Positions 1-9,814 of a DNA stretch of 64,000 nt are shown here, one piece after another. Position 1 is the first letter of the stretch; every line of letters starts with the position of its first letter. Both the position numbers and the translations under genes were made by a program. Under the pieces are notes generated by a model. The model saw only the letters and a list, made by a program, of their open reading frames with translations, made no database searches and was not told the origin of the DNA. Source of the DNA: JAFAGX01 sp963759875 (GTDB lineage Bacteria; Acidobacteriota; Terriglobia; Terriglobales; Acidobacteriaceae); assembly GCA_963759875.1 (NCBI GenBank), contig CAVXBB010000002.1, positions 124,001-188,000 of the forward strand, in the 5' to 3' direction.

Positions 1-521
1 GTTACAATTGGAGTAATTCGGAAGAAACCTGGAAGCAGCAAAATATTTGCGATGATATACTTCGCGGCTGTCCAGGTGTTCAAAGGGATCTTGCTTTCGG
101 AAGGAAATAATAACGAGAGAAACATATAACCGGTAAGTACAACAAGAAACGTAGGATAGAGGCGTTCTACTCGGCGTCGTAAAAATGACAAATAGGGAAC
201 AGGTCTATGAACCAGTGCACTATAAATGATGAATCCACTTATCAGGAAAAATAAATCTACGCCTGAATTGCCAATCAGTCCCAAGTATTCGGAGAAGCCA
301 TACAAGGGACGGTAACCCGCGACGTAGTGTCCGAAAAGGGAGTGCACATGAACGAAATACACAAGCAGAACTCCCAGTCCCCGTAGCCCTTCCATCGGCA
401 ACAATCGAGTGCCCCCGCCGGGACTTTCGAACCAGTCGTGAGCAGTACGGCTAACGGCTTGTCGTACTAGTGTTGTTAAAGACAAAAGTGAATGGCAAGT
501 TGGGTTGTGCACGGGAGGCAC
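1..521 (-). CDS. Acyltransferase 3 family membrane protein (3' end outside window)
   Basis: Translating the complement of the left edge gives an open frame whose N-terminal part reads RLLPMEGLRGLGVLLVYFVH, the typical start of OafA/YrhL-type acyltransferases (PF01757), followed by a second hydrophobic stretch with NSGVDLFFLISGF. These integral membrane enzymes O-acylate sugars of surface polysaccharides. I chose GTG at 521 because AAAGGAG lies 7 nt upstream; the ATG at 395 would cut into the RLLPMEGLRG motif. About 173 codons are visible and the gene continues beyond base 1. It is the last visible gene of the left polysaccharide locus, so it probably decorates that polymer. Confidence 0.85.
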   Translation of the reverse strand, partial: MPPVHNPTCHSLLSLTTLVRQAVSRTAHDWFESPGGGTRLLPMEGLRGLGVLLVYFVHVHSLFGHYVAGYRPLYGFSEYLGLIGNSGVDLFFLISGFIIYSALVHRPVPYLSFLRRRVERLYPTFLVVLTGYMFLSLLFPSESKIPLNTWTAAKYIIANILLLPGFFRITPIV

Positions 522-718
522 CGGGAAACTCCTTTAACCGCGCGTTTTCAGAGTGAGCGCAAGTTTCCACCCCCTCTGTCGATTACGCTGAATCTTCCGG
601 GATACAGTCCGGCAGTTCAGTTCATTCGTCACTGCTCGCAGTCAACATAGCTGTTAAGCCCTGCGAAGCTCTTGCTTGTGCGGCTACTAGGCGTAAGCCT
701 ACCATGAACAGGAGTGGG

Positions 719-1990
719 TCACGCCGTGTCCTGAGATGTAGCAGTGCCGGTAACTGGTATGGCATTCTGTGTTCGGCGGCCCTGATCACGGAGAAGCGTT
801 GGAATGGTGGCAGTCAAAGCCACCATAGTCCAGAACGGCTTCTGGTACTGAGCCGAGACGAAGATCGCAGCGGCTGAAAATCCGAGTAACCCGGCTTGTA
901 GCGCCTGCCCGGCATACTGCAAAAATTCGCTGCCACACCTTTCTCCCTCGGCACGCAATTTGCCAGCCGACAATAGCGCTGCCCCTACAATCCCGCAGTA
1001 TGCGAGAAGTCCTGGAATACCCAACTCGGCCGTGGTTTCCAGAAACGTGTTGCAGGCTATGCCATGGAAACCTGACACGTCTTGCGATATGGTAAATCCC
1101 TGGGCTGTGAAGTTACCCAACCCGATGCCGGTCACGGGATGGTTGCGAATCATGTCTAGACCGACCTGCCAAAAGTCCCGTCTTATCTGGGCGCCGATGT
1201 AATCACCATAGTTTGGGTGCAGCATCCGCGATAAGGGCGAGGCTGGGGAGAATACCAACAGAGGTGAAAGCAGAACGGTCATGACAATGGCTCGCCGCCT
1301 TGACCCACCAGAGTGCACGATCATGTACAGTATCGCTACGCAAAGCCCCACTAATCCACCGCGAGATGAGGCAAGAGTAAAAGCCACCAGCATGAGTACC
1401 AGAGATATCGAGCAGAACCACTGCTGAAGCGGAACATTCAAAGCGCAGTGGAATATCTGAATCGTCAGCAAGCGTGGAGCTTTCATCTTGGCGAGGTATG
1501 CGGCCATTGGCATCACTAATAGAATGCAAGTTGCAAAGTAATTCGAGTCACCAGCAACATATCCAGGCCGCAAATTGGTGCCCCCCGACGCTTGAAACTC
1601 GCGAATGACATAGAGTGAAGCCCAAGCCGCGCCCGCAATGGTGGCCAGCAACGCTCTGTACAGCCGTTCGTACGTGTTCACCACGGATATTGTTATGAAA
1701 AACAATAACAAAAAACTAATGTACGAAGACATGGGGCTAAATGTAAGACGCTCTGTGTTGCTGAGCGTAAAAGACGATAGCGCTGCAATGCCAAACAGTA
1801 TAAGAAAAAACCGCGTCTCCCAGGACTTTATAAACGCCGGCAATCGCGGACGCTTAAACAACCTGAAGAACGCATAAACGCAACAGATGATGCCAAGCCA
1901 CTTAACAACTGTGAGGCCCGCAAATGGAGCTTCGAACAAGGGATGGTTCGGCATTGGCGCTATCGACACCAAAATGTAGAAGAGAATCAT
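719..1990 (-). CDS. O-antigen ligase / polymerase family membrane protein
   Basis: A 423-residue protein with about ten hydrophobic segments. The Wzy_C (PF04932) region is recognisable from SSRGGLVGL near residue 210, then NHPVTGIGLGNF and NTFLETTAELGIPGLL in the second half. This family includes Wzy polymerases and WaaL ligases, which join lipid-linked repeat units on the periplasmic side of the inner membrane; sequence alone does not say which. It follows two glycosyltransferases and precedes an acyltransferase on the same strand. A polymerase role for the left-locus polysaccharide is the simplest reading. Confidence 0.85.
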   Translation of the reverse strand: MILFYILVSIAPMPNHPLFEAPFAGLTVVKWLGIICCVYAFFRLFKRPRLPAFIKSWETRFFLILFGIAALSSFTLSNTERLTFSPMSSYISFLLLFFITISVVNTYERLYRALLATIAGAAWASLYVIREFQASGGTNLRPGYVAGDSNYFATCILLVMPMAAYLAKMKAPRLLTIQIFHCALNVPLQQWFCSISLVLMLVAFTLASSRGGLVGLCVAILYMIVHSGGSRRRAIVMTVLLSPLLVFSPASPLSRMLHPNYGDYIGAQIRRDFWQVGLDMIRNHPVTGIGLGNFTAQGFTISQDVSGFHGIACNTFLETTAELGIPGLLAYCGIVGAALLSAGKLRAEGERCGSEFLQYAGQALQAGLLGFSAAAIFVSAQYQKPFWTMVALTATIPTLLRDQGRRTQNAIPVTGTATSQDTA

Positions 1991-2100
1991 TTTCCTTTAC
2001 GACGATTCTAGGCAGCTGCAAATACAGAGTTTTAGCAGAGGCACTCTTCCAACGCACATGCGAGTCTCTGGTAGGTTACTTTTTTGTGGTGCGCTCTGAC

Positions 2101-3036
2101 TTAAAACTGCGGAGCCGTGCGATGTCTGGAATACCGAACGAAAAGATTCGGGCGTTCCCTCTCAAGTGAGTCGATGTACGCTATCGTACTCCCGCGAACA
2201 GGGGCGCGCTTGATGTGTCGGCATCCGGTGATGCCTTGCCACACTCCCTTAATAAAACTCGAGAAGTGTTTTGTGCGAACGGATAAGTAAGCCATCATGG
2301 CTAGCCGGAACAACATAAAACGCATGCCCGACAAAATCGGATAATTTCTATAGGCAATCCACACATAGTTGCGAGAAAACAGGAAGCACTGCCGACTATT
2401 TGACCTTGCCTCGGGCGACATCAAGTGGCGGACCTTAATGTCCGGGGTATAGAGAATGCGATACCCCTGATCCAAAATGCGAAGGCCGAGGTCCCAACCC
2501 TCACAATAAATGAACAGCGGCTCAAAGTACAAACCCGTACGGGCAAAAATAAGACGTCGATAAGCAACTGCACCCTCAACGAAAAAGTGCGTCGGAAACT
2601 GCTCACCCGCGAATCGTCGCCAGTCTTTCGGGTGACACCACTCCCTCAGTCGCAATTGCCCGGTCTCGGGATCACAAAGTTGAAATGCCAGTACATGATA
2701 TTCGGGATGTTCGTCGAAAAGATGCACAACCGCGTCAAGAGCGTGGGGTGACAAGAAACTGACATCATTGTCTAGCGTGATCACTAATTCGCCGTGCGCA
2801 GCACGAATGCCGACATTTCGGCCAACACAACTGCCGAGATTAGTGTTAAGTTCTATAAGTTTAATGTCAGAGCCAAACTTCTGTACGGTAGCGCCGACGT
2901 CCTCCTCGGAGTGATTGTCGACTACAATGATTTCTTTGTGTGGATACAACTGGGTAACACACGATTGAAGCGTCTGTTGGAGTGCACTTAGACGTTTGTA
3001 ATTCAAAACCACAATACTAACTAAAGGAGATGACAT
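2101..3036 (-). CDS. Glycosyltransferase family 2
   Basis: A 311-residue GT-A fold protein. The N-terminus SIVVLNYKRLSALQQTLQSC is the usual GT2 nucleotide-binding start, with VDNHSEEDV at about residue 40 and the metal-binding acidic cluster in ITLDNDVSF near residue 90. FVEGAVAYRRLIF and CEGWDLGLRI fit the acceptor side. No membrane segment is evident, so it is probably cytoplasmic and adds one sugar to the lipid-linked repeat. It sits 99 nt downstream of another GT2 in the left operon. The donor sugar cannot be told from the sequence. Confidence 0.85.
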   Translation of the reverse strand: MSSPLVSIVVLNYKRLSALQQTLQSCVTQLYPHKEIIVVDNHSEEDVGATVQKFGSDIKLIELNTNLGSCVGRNVGIRAAHGELVITLDNDVSFLSPHALDAVVHLFDEHPEYHVLAFQLCDPETGQLRLREWCHPKDWRRFAGEQFPTHFFVEGAVAYRRLIFARTGLYFEPLFIYCEGWDLGLRILDQGYRILYTPDIKVRHLMSPEARSNSRQCFLFSRNYVWIAYRNYPILSGMRFMLFRLAMMAYLSVRTKHFSSFIKGVWQGITGCRHIKRAPVRGSTIAYIDSLERERPNLFVRYSRHRTAPQF

Positions 3037-3135
3037 TGATAGTCCTGGTTGAGCAAGTTACACGCGGTGCGAAGGCCATCGTTGCGCAATGGCCAACGTG
3101 TTAAAGCTGTCCGTGGGCTTTGTTATGGGTGCCCA

Positions 3136-4308
3136 TTACCCTATGCGGCCTTGAGGATTTGCGCCACGAGAGAGTTCAGCGATGTCCCACGTCGCAAACG
3201 TTTTTTGGCGGCTAGCGTCAAGCACACCCAGAAATACAGCAATATTAGCTAGCACAAAAACAAATGGTAGCCGCAGCACTTGAGTTACCCGACACTTGCT
3301 ATGCGGCCATAGACCGGCCAGTGCCGTAATATAAAATACGCTCTGCACCGCGAACAGTGCTGCGAACAAAGGCTCGCGCCGTAACAAGAAACTGGTAAGC
3401 AGTGCGATAGTGAGCGGGATCAGAGTAAGCCATCGTAAGAATTTGCGGGATACGAACTGCCAAAGGCGCAGGCCGCGTAATTCGCGTCGTAACCTCCACA
3501 TTGCAAGGGCACCTTGCGCTGCTATTCGCCGTCTACGAGCAAGCTCTTCTCGGGCCGAGCTACTGCAGCGTTCCAGGGATCTTGCATGTGGCTCATAGAG
3601 AATCGCCCGACCGGCGCTGCCTACTCGAACCGGATGTTCAAGATCATTGGCGAGATCTGGATCGAGATCGCTAAATAGGTTACGGCGTAAGCAGTACACC
3701 GACCCATCACAAACCAGCACGGATCCAAGTTTGCTCTCCAGGATGTCTAGCAGAGATTCGTATTCCAAATAGGCATTGTTTCCAGTGGTTATCGTCGAAC
3801 TCGCAGCGTCGACCGGGTTACACTCTATACCGGTGACACAGCCCACCCGAGGGTCAGCAAAATGACGGATCATGGTTCTTAGGCATTGGGGGTCGATGTG
3901 CGTATTAGCGTCGGTAAAGAAAAGGATCTCGCCGCGCGCCAGTCGGGCTAATCGGTTCAAGGTTATGTTCTTGCCGGCTCGCTCGTGATTACGTGCGAAC
4001 TTGAGGCGCGAATCACGAATGGATCGAATTGCTTCGTCGGTGCCATCGGTCGACGCATCGGAACCTACCAGAACCTCCAGCCGATCTGCGGGGTAATCCC
4101 AATTCAATGTTTGTGTCAGCTTCCACGCAATGTCCTTTTCCTCGTTCCGTGCCGCAATGAGCACGCTGACCAATGGAAAGTAGTTCTCCGCGGGTAGGCT
4201 ACGAAAACGACGCGTTTGGGAAAGCACTAGCAGTGAGAGTGGATAGCCCATCCACACGTAGAAGATCCAAGCTGCACTTGCTAGGAAAAACCATGCTACC
4301 AGGTTCAT
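3136..4308 (-). CDS. Membrane-bound glycosyltransferase family 2
   Basis: 390 residues with one N-terminal membrane segment, a GT2 catalytic domain (SVLIAARNEEKDI, then FFTDANTHID carrying the acidic metal-binding residues) and two or three C-terminal membrane segments. This layout is common in processive or exopolysaccharide-associated GT2 enzymes. The start ATG overlaps the stop of the upstream glycosylphosphotransferase by four bases, which implies translational coupling. It probably extends the lipid-linked primer at the inner membrane. The QxxRW motif of synthases is not clear; RRRRIAAQGALAMWRL occupies that position, so processivity is uncertain. Confidence 0.83.
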   Translation of the reverse strand: MNLVAWFFLASAAWIFYVWMGYPLSLLVLSQTRRFRSLPAENYFPLVSVLIAARNEEKDIAWKLTQTLNWDYPADRLEVLVGSDASTDGTDEAIRSIRDSRLKFARNHERAGKNITLNRLARLARGEILFFTDANTHIDPQCLRTMIRHFADPRVGCVTGIECNPVDAASSTITTGNNAYLEYESLLDILESKLGSVLVCDGSVYCLRRNLFSDLDPDLANDLEHPVRVGSAGRAILYEPHARSLERCSSSAREELARRRRIAAQGALAMWRLRRELRGLRLWQFVSRKFLRWLTLIPLTIALLTSFLLRREPLFAALFAVQSVFYITALAGLWPHSKCRVTQVLRLPFVFVLANIAVFLGVLDASRQKTFATWDIAELSRGANPQGRIG

Positions 4309-5678
4309 CTTCCCCCACGACCTAGCAAGAAAATCTTGAGTGTCTTTAATAGCGTCAGCAGATCTAGTGCCATCGACCGGTTCTTTATATAAAACAAATC
4401 ATACGAAAGTTTGTCCGCATTATCTTCGATGGAAGCACAATAACCCCTATGTACCTGTGCCCAACCTGTGAGTCCAGGGCGTATTGCCCACCGTTGCCGG
4501 TAATTAGGGATGTGCTGAACCAGCGCATATTCCTGATCGGGAACAAATGGCCGTGGCCCAACGAAGGACATGTCACCTTTGAGAATGTTGAATAGTTGCG
4601 GCAATTCGTCCAAACGAAAGCGGCGAATCCACCTGCCAACCCGTGTGCAACGAGGATCATCGTGCGTTGCTGGAGCGAGAGCGCTCTCGCACTCTGCGCC
4701 CACTTTCATTGAACGGAACTTGAATAACGTGAAATAGCGACCATTTTCACCCACGCGTACCTGCCGAAGAATCGCTGGTCCATCAGAGTCGAGGCGTATC
4801 AGCAACGCAGTAATCAGCAACACGGGGGACAAAATGATCAGGGTGACCACTGCACACAGTGCTGCAAAGCCTCGGTCCAAAAAAACTCTCAAAGTGCATT
4901 TGCGAAACCTGCGGGAAAACAACAATGAGCTGGTGCTAAATGCTCCCAACCAGACTTTACCAGTCAGTTCCTCATACAGCTCGGATCCGTCCTCGACACT
5001 CATCCCCGCGGCCTTCAAGGCCATGAGTTTTTCAACCGGTAGACATCCACGTCGCTCGTTTACAGCAACGATTATCTGGCGCGCCTGGCCCGTTTCTGCA
5101 AGATCCCAAATTAGATCCGGACTGCCAAGATAGCGAATGCCGGCGAAAGTTTCACCAGCGTAGCCGTGCTCCACAATGCCCAGCAGGCGAATGCCAACGT
5201 CAGGGCGTCTGTTTATCTCGCCAACGAGACTCTCCGCCAAGGGTCCCGAGCCCCACACGACCGTTGATTGCGCTAGCGTGGGCCGGTCGGCCAGCTCAGC
5301 GAATGCGTAACGAGAGCTGCTAAGAGCAGCACCAAGCAGAACCATGCCGAATAACACCGGCAATACTTCAACGCGCGGCCACAGCCAGGTTAACGCTCCA
5401 AAGATCGATATCGTTAATCCAATAGCTTGGAGGATTCGGGAGAGACTTTGCTCCTGGTCAGTCGTAACCTGGGGCTCATACAGGTCTAAGCAGTACATGC
5501 AGAGTAGAAAAAGCAAGCCTATAAGGCAGACTTGGCCATATGTTGCGGCTGTCCAATTGAGGTGCTGGCCCGAGCTGGCCCGCCACGCCAAGAGGAGCGC
5601 CGCAAATACTAACAGCATCTCAGTTATTCTAAGCCCCAGAGCGCGGAGGGGAACTGATGTGTCAAGAATACGAATCAC
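4305..5678 (-). CDS. Polyprenyl glycosylphosphotransferase (WcaJ/EpsB-like initiating enzyme)
   Basis: 457 residues: four or five N-terminal membrane segments, a central nucleotide-binding-like domain (TVVWGSGPLAESLVGEI), and a C-terminal bacterial sugar transferase domain (PF02397) with FKFRSMKVGAE, FRLDELPQLFNILKGDMSFVGPRP and RPGLTGWAQV. This is the long phosphoglycosyl transferase type that starts repeat-unit assembly by moving a sugar-1-phosphate onto undecaprenyl phosphate. It lies between the tyrosine kinase block and the glycosyltransferases, as in exosortase-associated EPS loci. The sugar is unknown; WcaJ relatives often use glucose. Confidence 0.9.
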   Translation of the reverse strand: MIRILDTSVPLRALGLRITEMLLVFAALLLAWRASSGQHLNWTAATYGQVCLIGLLFLLCMYCLDLYEPQVTTDQEQSLSRILQAIGLTISIFGALTWLWPRVEVLPVLFGMVLLGAALSSSRYAFAELADRPTLAQSTVVWGSGPLAESLVGEINRRPDVGIRLLGIVEHGYAGETFAGIRYLGSPDLIWDLAETGQARQIIVAVNERRGCLPVEKLMALKAAGMSVEDGSELYEELTGKVWLGAFSTSSLLFSRRFRKCTLRVFLDRGFAALCAVVTLIILSPVLLITALLIRLDSDGPAILRQVRVGENGRYFTLFKFRSMKVGAECESALAPATHDDPRCTRVGRWIRRFRLDELPQLFNILKGDMSFVGPRPFVPDQEYALVQHIPNYRQRWAIRPGLTGWAQVHRGYCASIEDNADKLSYDLFYIKNRSMALDLLTLLKTLKIFLLGRGGR

Positions 5679-5788
5679 GTCGTTCAGTTGCCTAGCTGAC
5701 TAGCAAAGTAAGAAGCATGCTCGTCACAATCATTCTCGCTACGGTCAGCTTAGTTAGCCTCGCGAGCTTGCTGACCAGGTCGTATCAG

Positions 5789-6112
5789 TCACGCGAGCGG
5801 AAACCTGCTACGCGACTGCGAGACACGCAGACTAGGATCGCTCAATGTAACGGGTATCCGAGATGCTGCCGCATTCGCAACAGCGGCGACGGTTCCGGTG
5901 TATGGCTTCGGCCTCATCATATCTAGTGTTAGCATCCGCGGATTTGACGTCGGTTTTTCCTCTTGCCGTGGTAACTTGCTTCGCAATACCGTACCGAGTG
6001 CGAAAAGTATGCAACCCACGGTTACGAGCATTCCGCTTTGCAAACCTTTCCCAAGAACCGGGGTGAACGTGTAAGCACCCGTACTCACGAACAGTAGACA
6101 AAGTGAAAGCAT
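5789..6112 (-). CDS. Small two-segment membrane protein, unknown function
   Basis: A 107-residue reading frame with two hydrophobic stretches (SLCLLFVSTGAYTF and SGMLVTVGCILFALGTVL), then a polar tail. I do not recognise a family. It fills the space between the kinase and the glycosylphosphotransferase on the same strand and is the only plausible gene there. Small membrane proteins of this shape occur in other EPS operons. An overlapping frame (5832-6101) is cysteine- and arginine-rich and less protein-like. Moderate confidence only. Confidence 0.5.
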   Translation of the reverse strand: MLSLCLLFVSTGAYTFTPVLGKGLQSGMLVTVGCILFALGTVLRSKLPRQEEKPTSNPRMLTLDMMRPKPYTGTVAAVANAAASRIPVTLSDPSLRVSQSRSRFPLA

Positions 6113-6247
6113 TGCCGTTCCCTAGCTTCTCAATTTATACTGGAGTGCGGAAAGTCTTTATTGATTGCAACTGCAAGTAGGCGAGAGCGATCTTCGGCTC
6201 AGATTCACGGTCGTGAGTCTGTCCGCACAAATCTTGTTGGGGGAAAG

Positions 6248-7243
6248 CTAGGACTGCGCAGGCTGATAGTAGTAATCGCTAGGCACCGTGTTGGTGGAAC
6301 CATTTAGCACAGCCCCGAGTAGTTTAGATGACTCGATTGCTTGTATTCCTCTGTTGAGTAGTTCTCTTTGTGTGATGCCTTGCCGGGCAACGAGGAGAAT
6401 ACCATCGGCCAAACGCATCCAGAGACTCGTATCAGCGAGGGGCAGCACGGGAGGCGAGTCGATAATGATCCAGTCAAACCAGGTAGTCAGCTGTTCCATA
6501 AGCCTCGACATTCTTCCTGACTGCATCAGCTCCAGCGGGTTTGTGGGGGTGCTGCCTGCAGGCAATATCCAGAGGCGTGTACCTTCAAGTTGGTAAATGT
6601 TTGTGATGGGACTTTCCTCACCTTGCAACCATTCGCCTATCCCCGGAACGTTACCCAAGCCAAATCTCGATGCAACGGTAGGTCGACGCAGATCTCCATC
6701 CAAGAGCAAGGTTTTTTGCAGTACTCTTCGGGAGAGAGTGCAAGCAAGATTAGCGGCCACCATGCTCTTCCCTTCCTGCGGGATGGTACTGGTCACCAAT
6801 ACCTTTTTCAATGGGCGGCTATGCTGAAGTTGGCGAAGACGAACAGCTAAATAGCGAAATTTTTCCGCTGCAAGGCTTCCTTGTTCGGTGATGCAGACAA
6901 GGCGACTTTCTTTCGGTACCAGTACCTTCAAGGATTGGAAGTGGCGAAACTGCTCAATGGCACTATCACCGGGGGATTCCGCCGCTTTCGGAAGAGCCAC
7001 TACAGGTTCAGCGCTCACGGATGCTGCTACTTCCAATGCGGATGGACTTAGCGCCAGCAGAGCGGACTGGTCGACAACAGCCGGCGGATTCCCGAGCATG
7101 GGTTTATCGGCCTCTGTGACATGATCTGCGTCAGCTTTTCGATCTATCGCCTGCAACAGATCCGGAATCGGAAACAAGGCTGAAGCCTGGTTATCGTTCC
7201 CCTCTGCTGCCGCTTTCTGTATCGCCTCAAAGATATAACTCAT
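6248..7243 (-). CDS. Tyrosine kinase / CpsD-like P-loop ATPase
   Basis: 331 residues. A poorly conserved N-terminal 100 residues is followed by a BY-kinase fold: Walker A TSTIPQEGKS (about 151-160), Walker A' LLLDGDLRRP (179-188) and Walker B WIIIDSPP (258-265). The last residues contain three consecutive tyrosines (324-326), the likely autophosphorylation cluster. Such kinases partner with a separate Wzz-like protein and control polymer length by phosphorylation cycling. Here the partner would be the co-polymerase at 8218-9813. Its ATG overlaps the stop of the upstream ATPase gene by four bases. Confidence 0.9.
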   Translation of the reverse strand: MSYIFEAIQKAAAEGNDNQASALFPIPDLLQAIDRKADADHVTEADKPMLGNPPAVVDQSALLALSPSALEVAASVSAEPVVALPKAAESPGDSAIEQFRHFQSLKVLVPKESRLVCITEQGSLAAEKFRYLAVRLRQLQHSRPLKKVLVTSTIPQEGKSMVAANLACTLSRRVLQKTLLLDGDLRRPTVASRFGLGNVPGIGEWLQGEESPITNIYQLEGTRLWILPAGSTPTNPLELMQSGRMSRLMEQLTTWFDWIIIDSPPVLPLADTSLWMRLADGILLVARQGITQRELLNRGIQAIESSKLLGAVLNGSTNTVPSDYYYQPAQS

Positions 7244-8214
7244 ATTTGTCGCGCTCGAGCAGCTATCGCATGCAGTTTAGAATTGTCCACAATTGGTTTC
7301 TGAAGAGAAGCATAAAGGTTCAAAAGAGTTCGTGCGGCCTGCTGAGTATCCATGTCATCCCCGCCGTTGACCTTCCCCGACACAGGAGCAGAAACCAGAT
7401 TGAGGCGAAAATCTTCAGCGATATCATCGATGATCTTCGGAGTAAGACTTTGCAGCTGCCTTGCGTAGCCGGAAATCAGTGCGTTTTCGCACAGGGTGTT
7501 GATCACGCGCGGAATGCCTCGTGAATGACGATAGATAGCAGCGATCGTATTCGGAGGAAAAATTGTTTCGAAATGAGAGGTTGCCCCCGCTACCCGCAGG
7601 CGCCGTTGAATATAGCCCTTTGTCTCTTCCGAACTCAACGGTTCAAGATGCGAGCGAATGGCAATCCTCTGTTTAAGTTGAGTCATCTCTTCGGAGTCCA
7701 GCTTATGATCCAACTCCGGCTGGCCCACGAGCACAATCTGCAGCATTTTGCGCTGCTCCGTTTCAAGGTTGGTGAGCAGTCGAACCTCTTCCAGAGTGTC
7801 TGTTGAGAGATGATGAGCTTCATCGACAATGAGAACGGTCGTCAAATCTTTTAGGCCTCGATCAACCACAAACTTAAAAAGCTCGAAAAGAAGCTCGCCT
7901 TTGTTCTTCCCTGCTCCTGGAAGGCCGAAATCGTTCACGACATACTGCAGAAACTCATCTGACGAAAGTCTACTGTTGAACAAATAGGCGTAAGCCACAT
8001 CTTTGCTGCTTTTGAGCAATTGCAGCAAACACCGAAGCAGCAGTGTTTTACCTGTCCCAATCCCTCCCGTGAGCACAACAAATCCTTTGCGCCACCGGAC
8101 CCCATAGTAAAGAGCTGCCAGGGCTTCGTTATGCCGTTGTGTAGGAAACAGCAAAGACGGATCCGGTGTGATCTCAAACGGGTTACGCCGTAAGTTGTAA
8201 AAAGTTTTGTACAT
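7240..8214 (-). CDS. ExeA-like AAA ATPase of exosortase/EPS loci
   Basis: 324 residues beginning MYKTFYNLRRNPFEITPDPS, the hallmark start of the XrtA/PEP-CTERM-associated ATPase family (related to ExeA/GspA). Walker A GGIGTGKT lies at 50-57 and Walker B TVLIVDEAHHLS at about 125-137, with sensor motif VLVGQPELD. RGIPRVINTLCENAL matches the C-terminal lid. The family co-occurs with Wzz and kinase genes; its precise role is not established but is probably energised assembly or regulation of the secretion complex. It is coupled to both neighbours, 3 nt after the co-polymerase stop and overlapping the kinase start. Confidence 0.88.
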   Translation of the reverse strand: MYKTFYNLRRNPFEITPDPSLLFPTQRHNEALAALYYGVRWRKGFVVLTGGIGTGKTLLLRCLLQLLKSSKDVAYAYLFNSRLSSDEFLQYVVNDFGLPGAGKNKGELLFELFKFVVDRGLKDLTTVLIVDEAHHLSTDTLEEVRLLTNLETEQRKMLQIVLVGQPELDHKLDSEEMTQLKQRIAIRSHLEPLSSEETKGYIQRRLRVAGATSHFETIFPPNTIAAIYRHSRGIPRVINTLCENALISGYARQLQSLTPKIIDDIAEDFRLNLVSAPVSGKVNGGDDMDTQQAARTLLNLYASLQKPIVDNSKLHAIAARARQI

Positions 8215-8217
8215 AAG

Positions 8218-9813
8218 CTAACCACGAAAGAAACTGAATACTGATCCTGCCAAGATCGCGGTCAGTACCACGGTGGCAGTGGCCCAGGTGACCCAGACCT
8301 TTCGTCTAGCACTCTGCTCGTCTGAAACAGTCACAACCATGGGAATTTCCAAGATTACGGGCATCCGAAGAAGTTCTTTCAGTTGTTTCTCCTCATACAG
8401 CCGATCATCAAACACCTCAAACGCACTGACTACGCCGACGCCCAAAGCCAATCCGAACACCAGACCCATTCCGCAAAACTTCAGCCGATTCGGAAATTCA
8501 GGCTTAAGCGGCAGACTGGGCGGATCAACGATGCGGAACCGCTCGCCTTGCTGCAGCAGTTCCATGCTGGTTGCCATAGCCGATTCATTGTTCTTCTTGA
8601 GCAGTTCATCGTAGTTGGCTTTCGACTGATCGTAACCACGAGTTAGGTCTGCCAACTCCTGCTCGCGGACCGGCTCTTGATTAAGACGAGCTTGATAATC
8701 GTTCACCTTTGTTTTCAGACCAGCAATGGTTTGCTTACGATTCTCAACTTCAATTTCATTAGCCCGCAGCTGGCTCTGAAACTGAGCCATCGGGGATGCT
8801 GGAGAACTATCTGCCGTGTCAGCTTCGGTTGAAGTGTTCCCACCATCAGCTCCCGTCGTGGTGCGCTCGGAATTAAGACGAGCAATTAGCTGGTCACGCA
8901 TGTTTTCCATTTCGGCAATTTGATCCTTCAGTTTGCGGACATCAGGGTGACGATCGGTATAGCGGGAACTAAGGTCGGCCAATTGAGACTTTAACTTCTC
9001 GAGTTCCTGGTCGATGGCGGGTACGCCCATCGGTGCACCCTCGGAGCCCTTGGTACGGTACTGGTTCAGTAGTGTTTCAAGATAGACGTGTTGTTGATTG
9101 GCTGCATTAAGGGCGTCTTCTTCGTTCTGCAGTTGTGATTGCAGGCCACCTAAGATTTGAAGGTTGCTCGCCAATTGTGCCGGCAGTTCTCCTACGTGTT
9201 GTCCTTTGAATTCGCGGATCTTCTCCTCTTGTGCTGCCAGAGATTGCCGTGCGGTTTCCAGCTGAGTCTCGAGAAATTTAGTAGTGTCTTCCGATTCCTG
9301 CTTGCGTACCTCTAGGTTTTCACTGATGAACAGATTGGTCAATTCGCTCGTGACTCGCTGGGCAATGCGAGGATCACGCGCGGAGTAATACACATTGAAT
9401 GCCGTGACACGGTTCTGCGTATCTCTCACCAGCTCGATTTCCACGTCTTTACGCATGCGTTCCACCTTCTCATCCGGCGTAAGGTGAGCATGTTCTCCGT
9501 CATACAGGTTCATCTGCTCAATGATATGAAGAAGACGTGTACGACTCAGAATTTGTTGTGTGATACTCTGCAGACGCTCTTGCAAGTTATCGTTGACGTT
9601 AGGCGTGACGTAATCTTTAGGCATGGTGGGTTGTTCCACCAATATGAGCGTGCCCGATTTGTAACGCGCGGGGAGGACCCGGCTGAGCCCCCAAACTGCC
9701 ATCCATCCTAGGAAGAGGGGAATCAGGAAATGCAAATGCCTTCGACGAGCGATTCCGATGTAATGCTCGACGTCCAGATTCTGCGATTCTCGTTCTTCGA
9801 ATACTTCTGCCAT
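8218..9813 (-). CDS. Wzz/GumC-type polysaccharide co-polymerase
   Basis: 531 residues from ATG at 9813. A Wzz N-terminal domain follows the first membrane segment (HFLIPLFLGWMAVWGLSRV), then a long coiled-coil periplasmic region rich in Q, E and L with a GAEGGNTSTEAD-like low-complexity linker. A G-rich membrane segment follows LPLKPEFPNRLKF, and the protein ends in another membrane helix. No kinase domain is fused; the kinase is encoded two genes downstream. I prefer 9813 over the upstream start at 9957 because GGAAG precedes 9813 and the upstream gene then ends one base before it instead of overlapping by 143 bases. Confidence 0.88.
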   Translation of the reverse strand: MAEVFEERESQNLDVEHYIGIARRRHLHFLIPLFLGWMAVWGLSRVLPARYKSGTLILVEQPTMPKDYVTPNVNDNLQERLQSITQQILSRTRLLHIIEQMNLYDGEHAHLTPDEKVERMRKDVEIELVRDTQNRVTAFNVYYSARDPRIAQRVTSELTNLFISENLEVRKQESEDTTKFLETQLETARQSLAAQEEKIREFKGQHVGELPAQLASNLQILGGLQSQLQNEEDALNAANQQHVYLETLLNQYRTKGSEGAPMGVPAIDQELEKLKSQLADLSSRYTDRHPDVRKLKDQIAEMENMRDQLIARLNSERTTTGADGGNTSTEADTADSSPASPMAQFQSQLRANEIEVENRKQTIAGLKTKVNDYQARLNQEPVREQELADLTRGYDQSKANYDELLKKNNESAMATSMELLQQGERFRIVDPPSLPLKPEFPNRLKFCGMGLVFGLALGVGVVSAFEVFDDRLYEEKQLKELLRMPVILEIPMVVTVSDEQSARRKVWVTWATATVVLTAILAGSVFSFFRG

Positions 9814-9814
9814 G

